Source of the DNA: 66-474 sp035277545
GTDB taxonomy: Bacteria; Pseudomonadota; Gammaproteobacteria; Xanthomonadales; Rhodanobacteraceae
Reading direction: 5' to 3'
Assembly (NCBI GenBank): GCA_035277545.1
Contig: DATEKI010000079.1
Coordinates: 1 to 29,286, forward strand
Length of the DNA stretch: 29,286 bases
The position numbers were made by a program, and so were the translations under genes. The notes below the pieces were generated by a model. That model had not been told where the DNA came from and did not search any database. It was given only the letters and a program-made list of their open reading frames with translations. Below are positions 1 to 10,699 of this stretch, one piece after another. The first letter of the stretch is position 1; the number at the start of each line of letters is the position of its first letter.

Positions 1-2230
1 GCGCGTCGTCGCCATAGCCGTGGTGCGCGTGCGGCAGGATCAGAAGATCAAAATCGCGGTTGGCCTTGATCAGCGCATCCACGACCAGATAGGTCTCGCC
101 CACCGGCACGTTGTCGTCGATCTCGCCATGCACCAGCATCATGCGGCCCTTGAGGTTTTTCGCGAGCAACTGGTTGGCCTGGTTATCGTAATTGGTGCCG
201 TCCTTGTGGGTCACCAGCAGGCCCTGGTATTTCTCGCCCCAGTCGTTCTCGTAGTTGCGGTTGTCGTGGTTGCCGCTTTCGGCCCAGCCGACCTTGAAGA
301 AATCCGGATAGCGGAACATCGCATCCGCGGTGGCGTTGCCGCCGCCGGAATGGCCCCAGATGCCGACGCGCGTGGCGTCGATCCATGGGAAGCGCTGTGC
401 CAGCTCCTTGATGCCGGCGACCTGGTCGGGCAGCGTGTTGTCGCCCATGTTCCCGTACCAATAGTGGTGGAACGTGCGCGAACGCCACGGCGTGCCCATG
501 CCGTCGATCGCGATCACGATGAAGCCGAGTTCGGCCAATGCCTGGTTGTCACCGCGCGAGGCAAGGAAACTGCGCCCGCGCACGGAGCCAGTCTGCGGAC
601 CCGGATAGATGTAATCGACGACCGGGTACTTCTTGTGCGGGTCGAAATTCGTCGGCTTGAACATCATCCCGTACAGCGTGGTCTTGCCGTCGCGCGCCTT
701 CACCGTGATCGGAATTGGCGGCACCCAGCCGGCGGCTTTCAACCTTGAAATGTCCGCCTTCGCCACCGTCGCGACGACGTGGCCGTCGCTTGCATCGCGC
801 AGCACCGTCACCGGTGGCGTGGTCGGCGTCGAGTACGAATCGACGAAGTATTTGCCGTCGGGCGACATGTTGATGGTGTGGTCGGCATCCTCCGGCGTCA
901 GCGGCGTAGCCTTGCCACTGTCAATGTCCACCTTGAAGAACTGCCGGTAGTACGGATTCATGCCCGGGGTGCGACCGACCCCCACGAACCACAGCGTGCG
1001 CGTGCCGCGATCGATGTGCAGCACTTCCGTGACATTTCCATCGCCCGAAGTCACCGGCCGCAGCTGCTTGCCGGTCTTGAGGTCATACAGGTAAAGATTG
1101 TTCCAGTCGTTCTGCTCGGAGGGCCAGATCGCCTGGTCCGTCTTCGGGAGGTATTGCCAGTTCACCCGGCCGTGGCCGCTTTCGTAGTAATCCTTCGCGG
1201 TGAATTCAAACGCGGTGCGCACGGCGCCTGTTTCGGCATCCGCGATGCGGAAGGTTTCGTGCTGGCGATTGCGCGAGGTTTCGACCAGCGCCAGCGTCTT
1301 GCCGTCCGGAGCCCACTTCGCATCGCTCCATGTGTATGGCTCGCCATCATCGCAGGCCAGCGTGTCGCACAGCGTGGACAGGCGTTGCTCCGGCGCCATC
1401 TGCAGGTGCACCAATTTTTTCGCGGCGACGTCGATCACCACCGGCTCGATCATGAACACCTTGTCGTCGCCCGGTAGCGGATACTTCCACGCATCCAGCT
1501 TCGGATGTCCCACGCGTGTATCGACCGTGACCATCTCGCCGACGCCACGCTGGTCCTGCCGATAGGTCGCGATCTTCTTCGAATCCGGCGACCAGCGCAC
1601 GATCGCACCGTCGCCGTGGACCCAGCCGGCGTTCTGCGTCGCGTAGCCGTAGTCCTTGATGCCATCGCGGGTCAATTGCGTTTCCTTGCCGGTCGCGAGG
1701 TCACGTACCCACAGGTTCCAGTCGCGCACGAATGCCAGCAGCTTGCCGTCGGGTGACAACACGCCGGGCTCGCTGCCGGTCTTCAGCATCTTGTCGCGCG
1801 CGGTGCAAACGCCCACGCCGGGAAGGTCGCAGCGATACCAATCGTTGCCGAGCTGCACGTCGAGATCGCCACCCGGCAAGACATGGAAATCGAAGCCGCG
1901 CGCCGGCCACTTGGCCGCGTCCATCGGCTTGCCGCGCACCTTGCCCAGCGCTGCCCCGAGTTTCGCCTGGTCGAACGCGGGCGCGATCCTGCCGGTGGCC
2001 GCGTCCATTTCCAGGATGTGGTCGCCGGAAACGTCGTGGTCGCGATACCAGAAGTGCGTCGCGTCCAGCCATTTCACCCGCTGCACGTCGTGGTCGACCA
2101 GTGGATCGGTGTCCTGGGCGAGGAATTTCACCGCGCGGGCGTAATCGGGATCGGTCAGCTGCCTCGCCTGCCCAACCAGCGGCAGCGCACCGATGAACGC
2201 GATCAATACCACGAGCCGGAACGATCTCAT
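1..2230 (-). CDS. S9 family (DPP IV-like) serine peptidase, 3' end cut by the window edge
   Basis: The reading frame opens at ATG 2230 and stays open for 743 codons to the left edge, so the C-terminus is missing. Residues 1-22 look like a Sec signal peptide (basic MRSFR, hydrophobic core, cleavage near VGQA), so the enzyme is probably periplasmic or exported. The N-terminal two thirds match a DPP IV-type beta-propeller (for example WSPDSKKIATYR). The C-terminal alpha/beta hydrolase domain shows GHSGGG with Ser628, HGEIDDNVP with Asp706 and HAHHGYG with His737; the spacing nearly equals that of human DPP IV (630/708/740). The propeller segment that carries the Glu-Glu amino-terminus clamp in true DPP IV reads DYGYATQNAGW here, so strict dipeptidyl-aminopeptidase specificity is doubtful. 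The family usually has 740-790 residues, so little is missing. Only a weak GAGG lies upstream as a ribosome site. Confidence 0.92.
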   Translation of the reverse strand, partial: MRSFRLVVLIAFIGALPLVGQARQLTDPDYARAVKFLAQDTDPLVDHDVQRVKWLDATHFWYRDHDVSGDHILEMDAATGRIAPAFDQAKLGAALGKVRGKPMDAAKWPARGFDFHVLPGGDLDVQLGNDWYRCDLPGVGVCTARDKMLKTGSEPGVLSPDGKLLAFVRDWNLWVRDLATGKETQLTRDGIKDYGYATQNAGWVHGDGAIVRWSPDSKKIATYRQDQRGVGEMVTVDTRVGHPKLDAWKYPLPGDDKVFMIEPVVIDVAAKKLVHLQMAPEQRLSTLCDTLACDDGEPYTWSDAKWAPDGKTLALVETSRNRQHETFRIADAETGAVRTAFEFTAKDYYESGHGRVNWQYLPKTDQAIWPSEQNDWNNLYLYDLKTGKQLRPVTSGDGNVTEVLHIDRGTRTLWFVGVGRTPGMNPYYRQFFKVDIDSGKATPLTPEDADHTINMSPDGKYFVDSYSTPTTPPVTVLRDASDGHVVATVAKADISRLKAAGWVPPIPITVKARDGKTTLYGMMFKPTNFDPHKKYPVVDYIYPGPQTGSVRGRSFLASRGDNQALAELGFIVIAIDGMGTPWRSRTFHHYWYGNMGDNTLPDQVAGIKELAQRFPWIDATRVGIWGHSGGGNATADAMFRYPDFFKVGWAESGNHDNRNYENDWGEKYQGLLVTHKDGTNYDNQANQLLAKNLKGRMMLVHGEIDDNVPVGETYLVVDALIKANRDFDLLILPHAHHGYGDDA

Positions 2231-2304
2231 GCGCAGCAAGCCTCGACGTCGGGACGCAACCGCTGATCGTAGCCCCGTGCGACCCGCCCGCCCCCTGCCA
2301 GAAG

Positions 2305-2577
2305 TCAGCGCCCGTACACGCGTCGCCTTCCCGATGCCGGCGACAGGTCGATCAGCAGCGCGATCACGATCCCGATGATGGGAACCAGCGTCCACTGGCC
2401 GTGGAACCAGTGCTGCACCGCGGTGTACCAGAGCAGCGTGGTCGGCAGGAAAATGAAGCCCAGCACCGGCCACAACGCGATGTTGAAGATGCCGCTGAAC
2501 CAGTGCGTGAACAGCCACAGCAGCACGATCACCACGCGCGGGACACACAACGCAAGCAGGACCATCAGGCAAGGCAT
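2305..2577 (-). CDS. small hydrophobic membrane protein of unknown function, 90 aa
   Basis: This short gene starts at ATG 2577, seven bases after a strong Shine-Dalgarno sequence (AGAGGAG, minus strand). The strong site sets the start although the frame stays open upstream. The protein begins MPCLMVLLALCVPRVVIVLL and has about three hydrophobic stretches (roughly residues 3-25, 30-50 and 62-78), with an aromatic-rich section around TAVQHWFHGQW and a basic tail ending RRRVYGR. I recognise it only as a type of small conserved inner-membrane protein seen in bacteria; no function can be assigned. It lies 29 bases after the VOC gene and 74 bases before the S9 peptidase gene, all on one strand, so the three may be co-transcribed. 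Confidence 0.75.
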   Translation of the reverse strand: MPCLMVLLALCVPRVVIVLLWLFTHWFSGIFNIALWPVLGFIFLPTTLLWYTAVQHWFHGQWTLVPIIGIVIALLIDLSPASGRRRVYGR

Positions 2578-2606
2578 GGGAATCTCCTCTTGGTGTGCTG
2601 CCGGAA

Positions 2607-3044
2607 TCAGGTGCCGCCGGTCCGCGAATCCGGTCTTGCGGGACCCTTCAATTCCAGCATGTTGTTCTCGGGATCGAACAGATAGATCGAAGGCCCCTCG
2701 CCCTCCGCACCATAACGCGAACCGGCATCTCCGATGCGCACACCGTTGGCTTGCAAGTGCGCGATGATCGCGGCTTCGTCGTAGCCTTCGATGCTCAGGC
2801 AGACATGGTCGACATTGCGGCCTTCCGCGCCGGGCGCGGCGCCGCCTTGCCGGCCAAGCTTGCCGTTCACGTCCACCAGATCGATCAACGACGCGCCGGC
2901 GCGCAACTGGAACAGGCCGAGGCCCGGCTGGTCCAGCTCGGGCGTGCAACCGAGCACGTCGCAGTAGAAGCGCCGCACGGCCGCGACATCGCGCACGCGC
3001 AGCACCACGTGGTCGAGTTGGCGGAGCCTGAACGGAACGGGCAT
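2607..3044 (-). CDS. VOC (vicinal oxygen chelate/glyoxalase-fold) family protein, 145 aa
   Basis: The protein has the two-repeat beta-alpha-beta-beta-beta layout of the VOC superfamily. The first module starts at RLRQLDHVVLRVRD and the second at RNVDHVCLSIEG. The C-terminal end has the metal-site signature YLFDPENNMLELKGP. The visible candidate metal ligands are the His of LDHVV, the His of VDHVC and the Glu of NMLEL. Family members include glyoxalase I, extradiol dioxygenases and fosfomycin-resistance proteins; the substrate cannot be told from sequence. I chose ATG 3044 because the fold starts a few residues later. ATG 3080, giving 157 aa, is also possible, and neither has a clear ribosome site. 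Its 5' end is divergent from the gcvP leader, and the gcvP -10 box lies only 65 bases away. Confidence 0.88.
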   Translation of the reverse strand: MPVPFRLRQLDHVVLRVRDVAAVRRFYCDVLGCTPELDQPGLGLFQLRAGASLIDLVDVNGKLGRQGGAAPGAEGRNVDHVCLSIEGYDEAAIIAHLQANGVRIGDAGSRYGAEGEGPSIYLFDPENNMLELKGPARPDSRTGGT

Positions 3045-3108
3045 GAGGAGGACGCCAGGGACCGATGGGAGTCCGGCCATGCTAAACGATTGCCGGCGTG
3101 GCAACCTG

Positions 3109-3114
3109 TATAAT
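3109..3114 (+). promoter_or_regulatory. predicted -10 box of the gcvP leader promoter
   Basis: A perfect TATAAT lies at 3109-3114 with TG directly before it. No good -35 hexamer is visible at 16-18 bases. Transcription would start near 3120, exactly where the first stem of the glycine riboswitch begins, which is the main support for this call. Confidence 0.6.
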
Positions 3115-3120
3115 TGCCGA

Positions 3121-3582
3121 GTGGTGGAAGAAGCAGAGGAAGCAGTCAACCCTATCCAAATGGCCGCGCAGGCGTGCTGGATGTGATGGAATGCAAGGTG
3201 GTGTGCGCAGCCGATGCTGGTTGCATCGGCAAGCGCACCGCCGCCGCAGGCCGCGCATCCAGCCCCTGCCCGGCGGGTTGCTCTCATGCGCCGCGCTCGC
3301 TGCGTTGCGGGTCTCACCCATGGAACCACCATGGGTTTCGACCCCCGCCTTGCGATCATCGGCGCATGCGGGCAACGCGGCTCATTTGGATAGGGTTGAC
3401 TGCTCCCAGACCGCTGCCGAAGGCGCAACGCCCGTAATCGCTCAGGCCCGATACCACCACATCCAAAACTCTGGAGAGACCGGCTTCCAACGCAGCGGAA
3501 GAACCGGCGCCGAAGGGGCAAGAAGCCTGGGTCAATCAAACCCGCGCGCTTCCAAACTCTCAGGTAAAAAGGACAGAGGGGC
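3121..3582 (+). promoter_or_regulatory. tandem glycine riboswitch; first aptamer interrupted
   Basis: The second aptamer (about 3469-3581) is complete. It shows CTCTGGAGAGACC at its start, the core GCCGAAGGGGCAA at 3509-3521, and CTCTCAGGTAAAAAGGACAG closing to GAGGGG by 3581. The 3' half of a first aptamer lies just upstream: GCCGAAGGCGCAA at 3416-3428 and CTCAGG at 3441-3446, followed by CCACCAC at 3454-3460. That last segment can pair perfectly with GTGGTGG at 3121-3127 as the P1 stem. Between the two halves of aptamer I lies a ~270-bp inverted-repeat element. Glycine riboswitches normally turn on glycine-cleavage genes, and gcvP follows. The end of aptamer II overlaps AGAGGGG just before an ATG at 3583, so control of a ribosome site is possible; the true output mechanism is not clear. 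Confidence 0.88.
3138..3407. repeat. MITE-like element with long terminal inverted repeats inside riboswitch aptamer I
   Basis: The arms 3141-3162 and 3383-3404 are perfect 22-bp inverted copies (starting AGCAGTCAACCC). They extend to 25 bp (3138-3162 and 3383-3407) with one mismatch. The 220 bp between them contain two perfect 8-bp hairpins: GCCGATGC/GCATCGGC at 3210-3230 and ACCCATGG/CCATGGGT at 3316-3336. No transposase and no convincing coding region lies inside. A target-site duplication is not certain; AGA occurs near both outer edges. Its position inside a structured RNA suggests insertion of a non-autonomous repeat. Confidence 0.65.
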
Positions 3583-3657
3583 ATGAACGAAGCACGCAAC
3601 AACCTGCTGCGCTCGGCAGCTTGCGTGCCGGCGGTGCTCGCAATGCTCACGTACTGA
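3583..3657 (+). CDS. possible 24-residue leader peptide after the glycine riboswitch
   Basis: An ATG lies directly after the AGAGGGG that ends aptamer II and opens a 24-codon frame (MNEARNNLLRSA..., ending AMLTY, stop TGA at 3655-3657). It would be the first translated product of the gcvP leader, and its ribosome site would be sequestered or freed by the riboswitch. The spacing between AGAGGGG and ATG is very short and there is no homology support. It may be a chance frame or the remnant of a former gene start. Confidence 0.25.
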   Translation: MNEARNNLLRSAACVPAVLAMLTY

Positions 3658-3765
3658 CGTGTACGCTCCGCTTGCTCCGCTCCGGCGTCCCGCAATCTGC
3701 CGTCGCTCGCGACGGTTCTTGCGCGCTTCGGCCAACCGCCAATGCGCCCACTCCGGATTTCCGCC
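3658..3765 (+). other. rest of the gcvP leader, with a small hairpin
   Basis: About 108 bases separate the possible leader peptide from gcvP. A CCGTCG/CGACGG hairpin with a CTCG loop (3700-3715) is followed by TTCTT. It could be a weak terminator or part of the expression platform. No strong ribosome site is visible just before gcvP. Confidence 0.3.
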
Positions 3766-6651
<2,886 letters not shown>

Positions 6652-6897
6652 CCTCCGTACCTTGCAGTGCGCCCCTTGTCGCAGGGGCCGGCACCCGGCA
6701 ACGCTTCGTGACCACGGTTCACGCACGACCATGGGGCGGACGGCGCCTTGCGGTCCGAGCACAAGCGTTCTGCCCGCGGCATTGCAGAACAGGGCCCCCG
6801 GCTTGTCGACCCCGGGACCTGGATGCCGGAGGGACTGCGCGGGGGCTTTCCCGTCCAGCCCCCTTCGCCGCGTGCGGGCGAAGGGGACGGCGTTACG
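6652..6897. other. convergent intergenic region between gcvP and secA with hairpins
   Basis: These 246 bases lie between two converging genes. A 10-bp perfect palindrome (CCCCTTCGCC/GGCGAAGGGG, 6860-6886, loop of 7) sits 11 bases after the secA stop and could act as a shared 3' end structure, although no T-run follows on either strand. A second inverted repeat, GTTCTGC/GCAGAAC, is at 6767-6790. I see no gene here. Confidence 0.5.
6860..6886 (-). terminator. candidate secA terminator or REP-like hairpin
   Basis: Perfect 10-bp stem with a 7-base loop, 11 bases past the secA stop codon. There is no U-tract, so Rho-independent termination is uncertain. The sequence resembles the GC-rich palindromes found between ftsA and ftsZ. 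Confidence 0.35.
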
Positions 6898-9657
6898 TCA
6901 GCTGAGCGCGCCGTGGCAGTGTTTGTACTTCTTGCCCGATCCGCACGGACAGGGATCGTTGCGGCCGACCTTGGGACCGTTGCGGACCATCGGCGCAGCG
7001 GCCGCCGCAACCGCCGCGCCAGCCTGCTGGCCCTCGCCATCGGCGCCGGGTTGCGGCATCGGGTCGTAACCGGTGGACTGTGCGTGCTGGAAATCCATCG
7101 CGCGGGCCGCGGCCTGGCGGCGTTGCTCGGCTTCCATCGCGGCGACTTCCTCCTCGCTGCGGATGCGCACGCGCGCAAGCGTCTGCACCAGTTCCTTCTT
7201 GATGCGGCCGAGCATGTCCTCGAACAGACGGTAGGCCTCGCGCTTGTATTCCTGCTTGGGATCGATCTGCGCATACGAACGCAGATAAATGCCCTGGCGC
7301 AGGTAATCCATGCTGGCCAGGTGATCCTTCCACGCGCTGTCGACCGCGGTGAGCATCACGTGCTTTTCCAGCGCGCGCATCACCTCGGGACCCACCTGCT
7401 GTTCCTTGGCCGCGAACATTTCGTCGGCAGCTTCGATGACGTGCTGGTGGATGGTCGCGGAATCGGCCTCGGCGGATGTTTCCAGCCAGTGCTTCAGGTC
7501 GAGCTTCATGCCGAATTCGGATTCGAGCGCGGACGACAGGCCGCCAAGATCCCATTGCTCGTCCACGGTGTCGCGCGGAACGTATTGGGTGGCCAGCGAT
7601 TCGAACACGTCGTGGCGGATGTCGCGCACGGTTTCCGAAACATCCTCGGACTCCAGCAACTCCCGGCGCTGAGCGTAGATCACCTTGCGCTGGTCGTTGG
7701 CGGTGTCGTCGAACTCCAGCAACTGCTTGCGAATGTCGAAGTTGTGCTGCTCGACCTTGCGCTGCGCCTTCTCGATCTGGCGGCTGACCAGCTTGTCTTC
7801 CAGCGCGTCGTCTTCCTTCATGCCGAAGCGCTGCATCCAGCGCACCAGTCCTTCGCCGCCGAAGATGCGCATCAGGTTGTCCTGCAGCGACAAATAGAAA
7901 CGCGAGGAACCCGGGTCGCCCTGGCGGCCGGAACGTCCGCGCAACTGGTTGTCCACGCGCCGCGATTCGTGGCGCTCGGTGCCGACGATGTGCAGGCCGC
8001 CCGCTTCCAGCACCCGCTGGTGGCGTTGCTTCCACTCGGCCTTGACGCGTTCCTTGTCGGCCTCGCCGGCGTCGGCCGGCAATTCCGCCAACGCGGCGTC
8101 GAGGCTGCCGCCCAGCACGATGTCGGTACCGCGGCCGGCCATGTTGGTGGCGATGGTGACGGCACCCGGCAAGCCGGCCTGTTCGACGATCTTCGCTTCG
8201 CGTTCGTGCTGCTTCGCGTTCAGCACTTCGTGCGGCACGCCGGCCTTCTGCAACAGGCCGTGCACGAGTTCGGAAACCTCGATGGACGCGGTGCCGACCA
8301 GCACCGGCTGGCCGCGCTCATGGCAATCCTTGACGTCTTCGAGCACCGCCTTGAACTTGGCTTCGGGCTTCAGGAACACGAGGTCGGCGTTGTCCCTGCG
8401 GACCATCGGCTTGTGCGTGGGAATCACCACCACTTCCAGGCCGTAGATCGACTGGAACTCGTAGGCTTCCGTATCCGCCGTGCCGGTCATGCCCGACAGC
8501 TTGTCGTACATGCGGAACAGGTTCTGGAAGGTGATGGTGGCCATCGTCTGGTTTTCACGCTGGATCGGCACGCCTTCCTTGGCCTCGACGGCCTGGTGCA
8601 AGCCTTCCGACCAGCGCCGGCCCGGCAGGGTGCGGCCGGTGAATTCGTCGACGATGATGATTTCGCCGTCGCGCACGATGTAATCGACGTCGCGCTGGTA
8701 CAGCGCATGCGCGCGCAGCGCCTGGTTCAAGTGGTGCACGACCGCGAGGTTGCGCGCGTCGTACAGGCTGGAATCCTCGTCCAGGATCCCCGCCTTGCGC
8801 AGCAGCTGTTCGGCGTGTTCCATGCCCTCCTCGGACAGGTGCACCTGCTTCTGCTTTTCATCGACGTAGTAGTCACCGGGCTCGGGCGGTTCGCCCGGCA
8901 GCGGCTCCTTGGCCTGCCGCGTCATGTGCGGCACGATGCGGTTGACGCGGATGTAGAGTTCCGGCGAATCCTCGGCGGGACCTGAAATGATCAGCGGCGT
9001 GCGCGCCTCGTCGATCAGGATGGAGTCGACCTCGTCCACGATCGCATAGTGCAGGCCGCGCTGGTAACGCTGCTCCTTCGACACCGCCATGTTGTCGCGC
9101 AGGTAGTCGAAGCCGAATTCGTTGTTGGTGCCGTAGGTGATGTCGGCTGCGTACGCGGCCGATTTGTCGGACATTTCCATGCCCGGCCAGACCACGCCGA
9201 CCGTGAGGTCGAGGAAGTTGTAGACCTTGCCCATCCACGCGGCGTCGCGCTTGGCCAGGTAGTCGTTGACGGTGACGACATGTACGCCCTTGCCGGCGAG
9301 TGCGTTCAAGTACACCGGGAGCGTCGCGACCAGGGTCTTGCCCTCGCCGGTCCGCATCTCGGCGATCTTGCCTTGGTGCAGCACCATGCCGCCGATCAAC
9401 TGCACGTCGTAATGGCGCAAGCCCAGCACGCGCCGGCTGGCCTCGCGCACCACCGCGAAGGCTTCGGGCAGGATCTTGTCCAGGCTCTCGCCATTGGCGA
9501 TGCGCTGCTTGAACTCGGCGGTCTTGCCGCGCAACGCGACATCGTCGAGCTTCTGCATTTCGGGTTCGAGCGCGTTGATGCGCGCGACGGCTTTCGAAAG
9601 CTGCTTCACCACCCGCTCGTTGCGGCTGCCGAAGACATTCGTCAGGATATTGGGCAT
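6898..9657 (-). CDS. secA: preprotein translocase ATPase SecA, 919 aa
   Basis: SecA is the motor that drives unfolded proteins through SecYEG with ATP. The protein follows E. coli SecA along its length. The N-terminus is MPNILTNVFGSRNER, Walker A is MRTGEGKT near residue 107, and Walker B-like DEVDS follows. NMAGRGTDIVLGG, the helicase motif QLRGRSGRQGDPG and KDHLASMDYLRQG come later. The C-terminal zinc/SecB-binding site is CPCGSGKKYKHCH. The start ATG 9657 matches the family; an in-frame TTG at 9693 would add twelve residues. The linker before the zinc site is Ala/Gly/Gln-rich. It follows the M23 peptidase gene by 109 bases and converges with gcvP. Confidence 0.98.
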   Translation of the reverse strand: MPNILTNVFGSRNERVVKQLSKAVARINALEPEMQKLDDVALRGKTAEFKQRIANGESLDKILPEAFAVVREASRRVLGLRHYDVQLIGGMVLHQGKIAEMRTGEGKTLVATLPVYLNALAGKGVHVVTVNDYLAKRDAAWMGKVYNFLDLTVGVVWPGMEMSDKSAAYAADITYGTNNEFGFDYLRDNMAVSKEQRYQRGLHYAIVDEVDSILIDEARTPLIISGPAEDSPELYIRVNRIVPHMTRQAKEPLPGEPPEPGDYYVDEKQKQVHLSEEGMEHAEQLLRKAGILDEDSSLYDARNLAVVHHLNQALRAHALYQRDVDYIVRDGEIIIVDEFTGRTLPGRRWSEGLHQAVEAKEGVPIQRENQTMATITFQNLFRMYDKLSGMTGTADTEAYEFQSIYGLEVVVIPTHKPMVRRDNADLVFLKPEAKFKAVLEDVKDCHERGQPVLVGTASIEVSELVHGLLQKAGVPHEVLNAKQHEREAKIVEQAGLPGAVTIATNMAGRGTDIVLGGSLDAALAELPADAGEADKERVKAEWKQRHQRVLEAGGLHIVGTERHESRRVDNQLRGRSGRQGDPGSSRFYLSLQDNLMRIFGGEGLVRWMQRFGMKEDDALEDKLVSRQIEKAQRKVEQHNFDIRKQLLEFDDTANDQRKVIYAQRRELLESEDVSETVRDIRHDVFESLATQYVPRDTVDEQWDLGGLSSALESEFGMKLDLKHWLETSAEADSATIHQHVIEAADEMFAAKEQQVGPEVMRALEKHVMLTAVDSAWKDHLASMDYLRQGIYLRSYAQIDPKQEYKREAYRLFEDMLGRIKKELVQTLARVRIRSEEEVAAMEAEQRRQAAARAMDFQHAQSTGYDPMPQPGADGEGQQAGAAVAAAAAPMVRNGPKVGRNDPCPCGSGKKYKHCHGALS

Positions 9658-9704
9658 CGGACTTGGGTTCGCGGTTCCGGGCTGCGGTTGCAACTCAATC
9701 GGAC

Positions 9705-9710
9705 ATCATA
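9705..9710 (-). promoter_or_regulatory. possible -10 box upstream of secA
   Basis: TATGAT on the minus strand (plus-strand ATCATA), 48 bases before the secA start, in the 109-base gap after the M23 gene. No matching -35 box is evident, so this is only a candidate for a secA-specific promoter. Confidence 0.3.
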
Positions 9711-9766
9711 AAAGGACATGCCCGCCACGCCTAGGGATGGCGGCGAAATGCCCGATTTTCAACCGT

Positions 9767-10699
9767 TCACCGCCTTACATAAGCGATCGGATTCACCAAC
9801 TTCCCGTCGTGCCAGACCTCGAAATGCACGTGCGGGCCGGTCGAACGGCCGGTCGAACCCGCATCGGAAATGACCTCACCCGCGCGGACATGTTCGCCCA
9901 CATGCGCCAGCAGCTTGCTGTTGTGCGCATAGCGGGTCATGTAGCCATCACCGTGGTCGATCTCCACCACCTTGCCGTAGCCGTCGCGCACGCCCGCATA
10001 GGTGACGACGCCCGCGGCGACCGCATGCACCTGCGACCCGAACGGCACGCCGATGTCCAGCCCGGGATGGAAACTGAAATGGCCGGTGAAGGGATCGATG
10101 CGGCGGCCATACGGCGAGGTGATGTAGCCATCCGTCACCGGCATGCCGGAAGGAATCAGGCTGGCGGTTACCTGGCGGTCGGTCAACAACGACTGCAAGA
10201 CGCCGAGCTGGTTCTGCTGTTTGTCGAAGCGCTGCGCAAGCTGTTCCATGCTCACCGAGAGATCGAACGGCAGCGAGCGCTCGGGGGGGACGGTTTTCTC
10301 CGGGCCGCCGATGCCAGGCGCCTGGTTGAAGTTGAATTCGGCTGGGTCGAGTTTGCCGGCCACCACAAGGCGCTGCCCGAGTGCATCCAGTCGCGCCGAG
10401 TCGGCCTGCAGTTCGCCGAGCTTGATCGCCATACGGCTGATGTCGCGCTGGGCGTTGTCGCGCACCTGCTGCAACTCCGCCTTCTGCGCCGCGATCTGCT
10501 GGCGCATCGAATCGACCCTGGCCAGCGTACGGCTGCCGGGACTTGCAATCCAGACCGCCAGGGCCGCGCTGGCAACGACGCAAAGGGCCAAGCCAAGCAT
10601 CAGGCGTTGCTGCAGCCGGCGATTGGCTTGGCAACGGTCATGCAGCCACGCGTCCGAGAGCGCGCACCGGGTCGAGCGGGCAACCAGTATCATGCCCAT
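9767..10699 (-). CDS. M23 family (LytM-type) metallopeptidase, membrane-anchored, 310 aa
   Basis: The protein has a short basic cytoplasmic start (MGMILVARSTRC), one transmembrane segment at about residues 33-52, a periplasmic heptad-like coiled region (MRQQIAAQKAELQQVRDNAQ) and a C-terminal LytM domain. The zinc motifs are complete: HPGLDIG (HxxxD) and HVHFEVW (HxH). The active motifs indicate a peptidoglycan DD-endopeptidase rather than a degenerate EnvC/NlpD-type activator; the substrate is inferred from the family. ATG 10699 has GAGG nine bases upstream; ATG 10693 is two codons later. It lies just upstream of secA, and its start overlaps that of the divergent dciA-like gene. The order lpxC-DUF721-M23-secA is, to my knowledge, common in Xanthomonadales. 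Confidence 0.93.
   Translation of the reverse strand: MGMILVARSTRCALSDAWLHDRCQANRRLQQRLMLGLALCVVASAALAVWIASPGSRTLARVDSMRQQIAAQKAELQQVRDNAQRDISRMAIKLGELQADSARLDALGQRLVVAGKLDPAEFNFNQAPGIGGPEKTVPPERSLPFDLSVSMEQLAQRFDKQQNQLGVLQSLLTDRQVTASLIPSGMPVTDGYITSPYGRRIDPFTGHFSFHPGLDIGVPFGSQVHAVAAGVVTYAGVRDGYGKVVEIDHGDGYMTRYAHNSKLLAHVGEHVRAGEVISDAGSTGRSTGPHVHFEVWHDGKLVNPIAYVRR

Noticed and set aside
6748..8985. 745-codon plus-strand frame antisense to secA
   Set aside because: Composition is typical of the antisense strand of a high-GC gene. No recognisable family, and secA on the other strand is certain.
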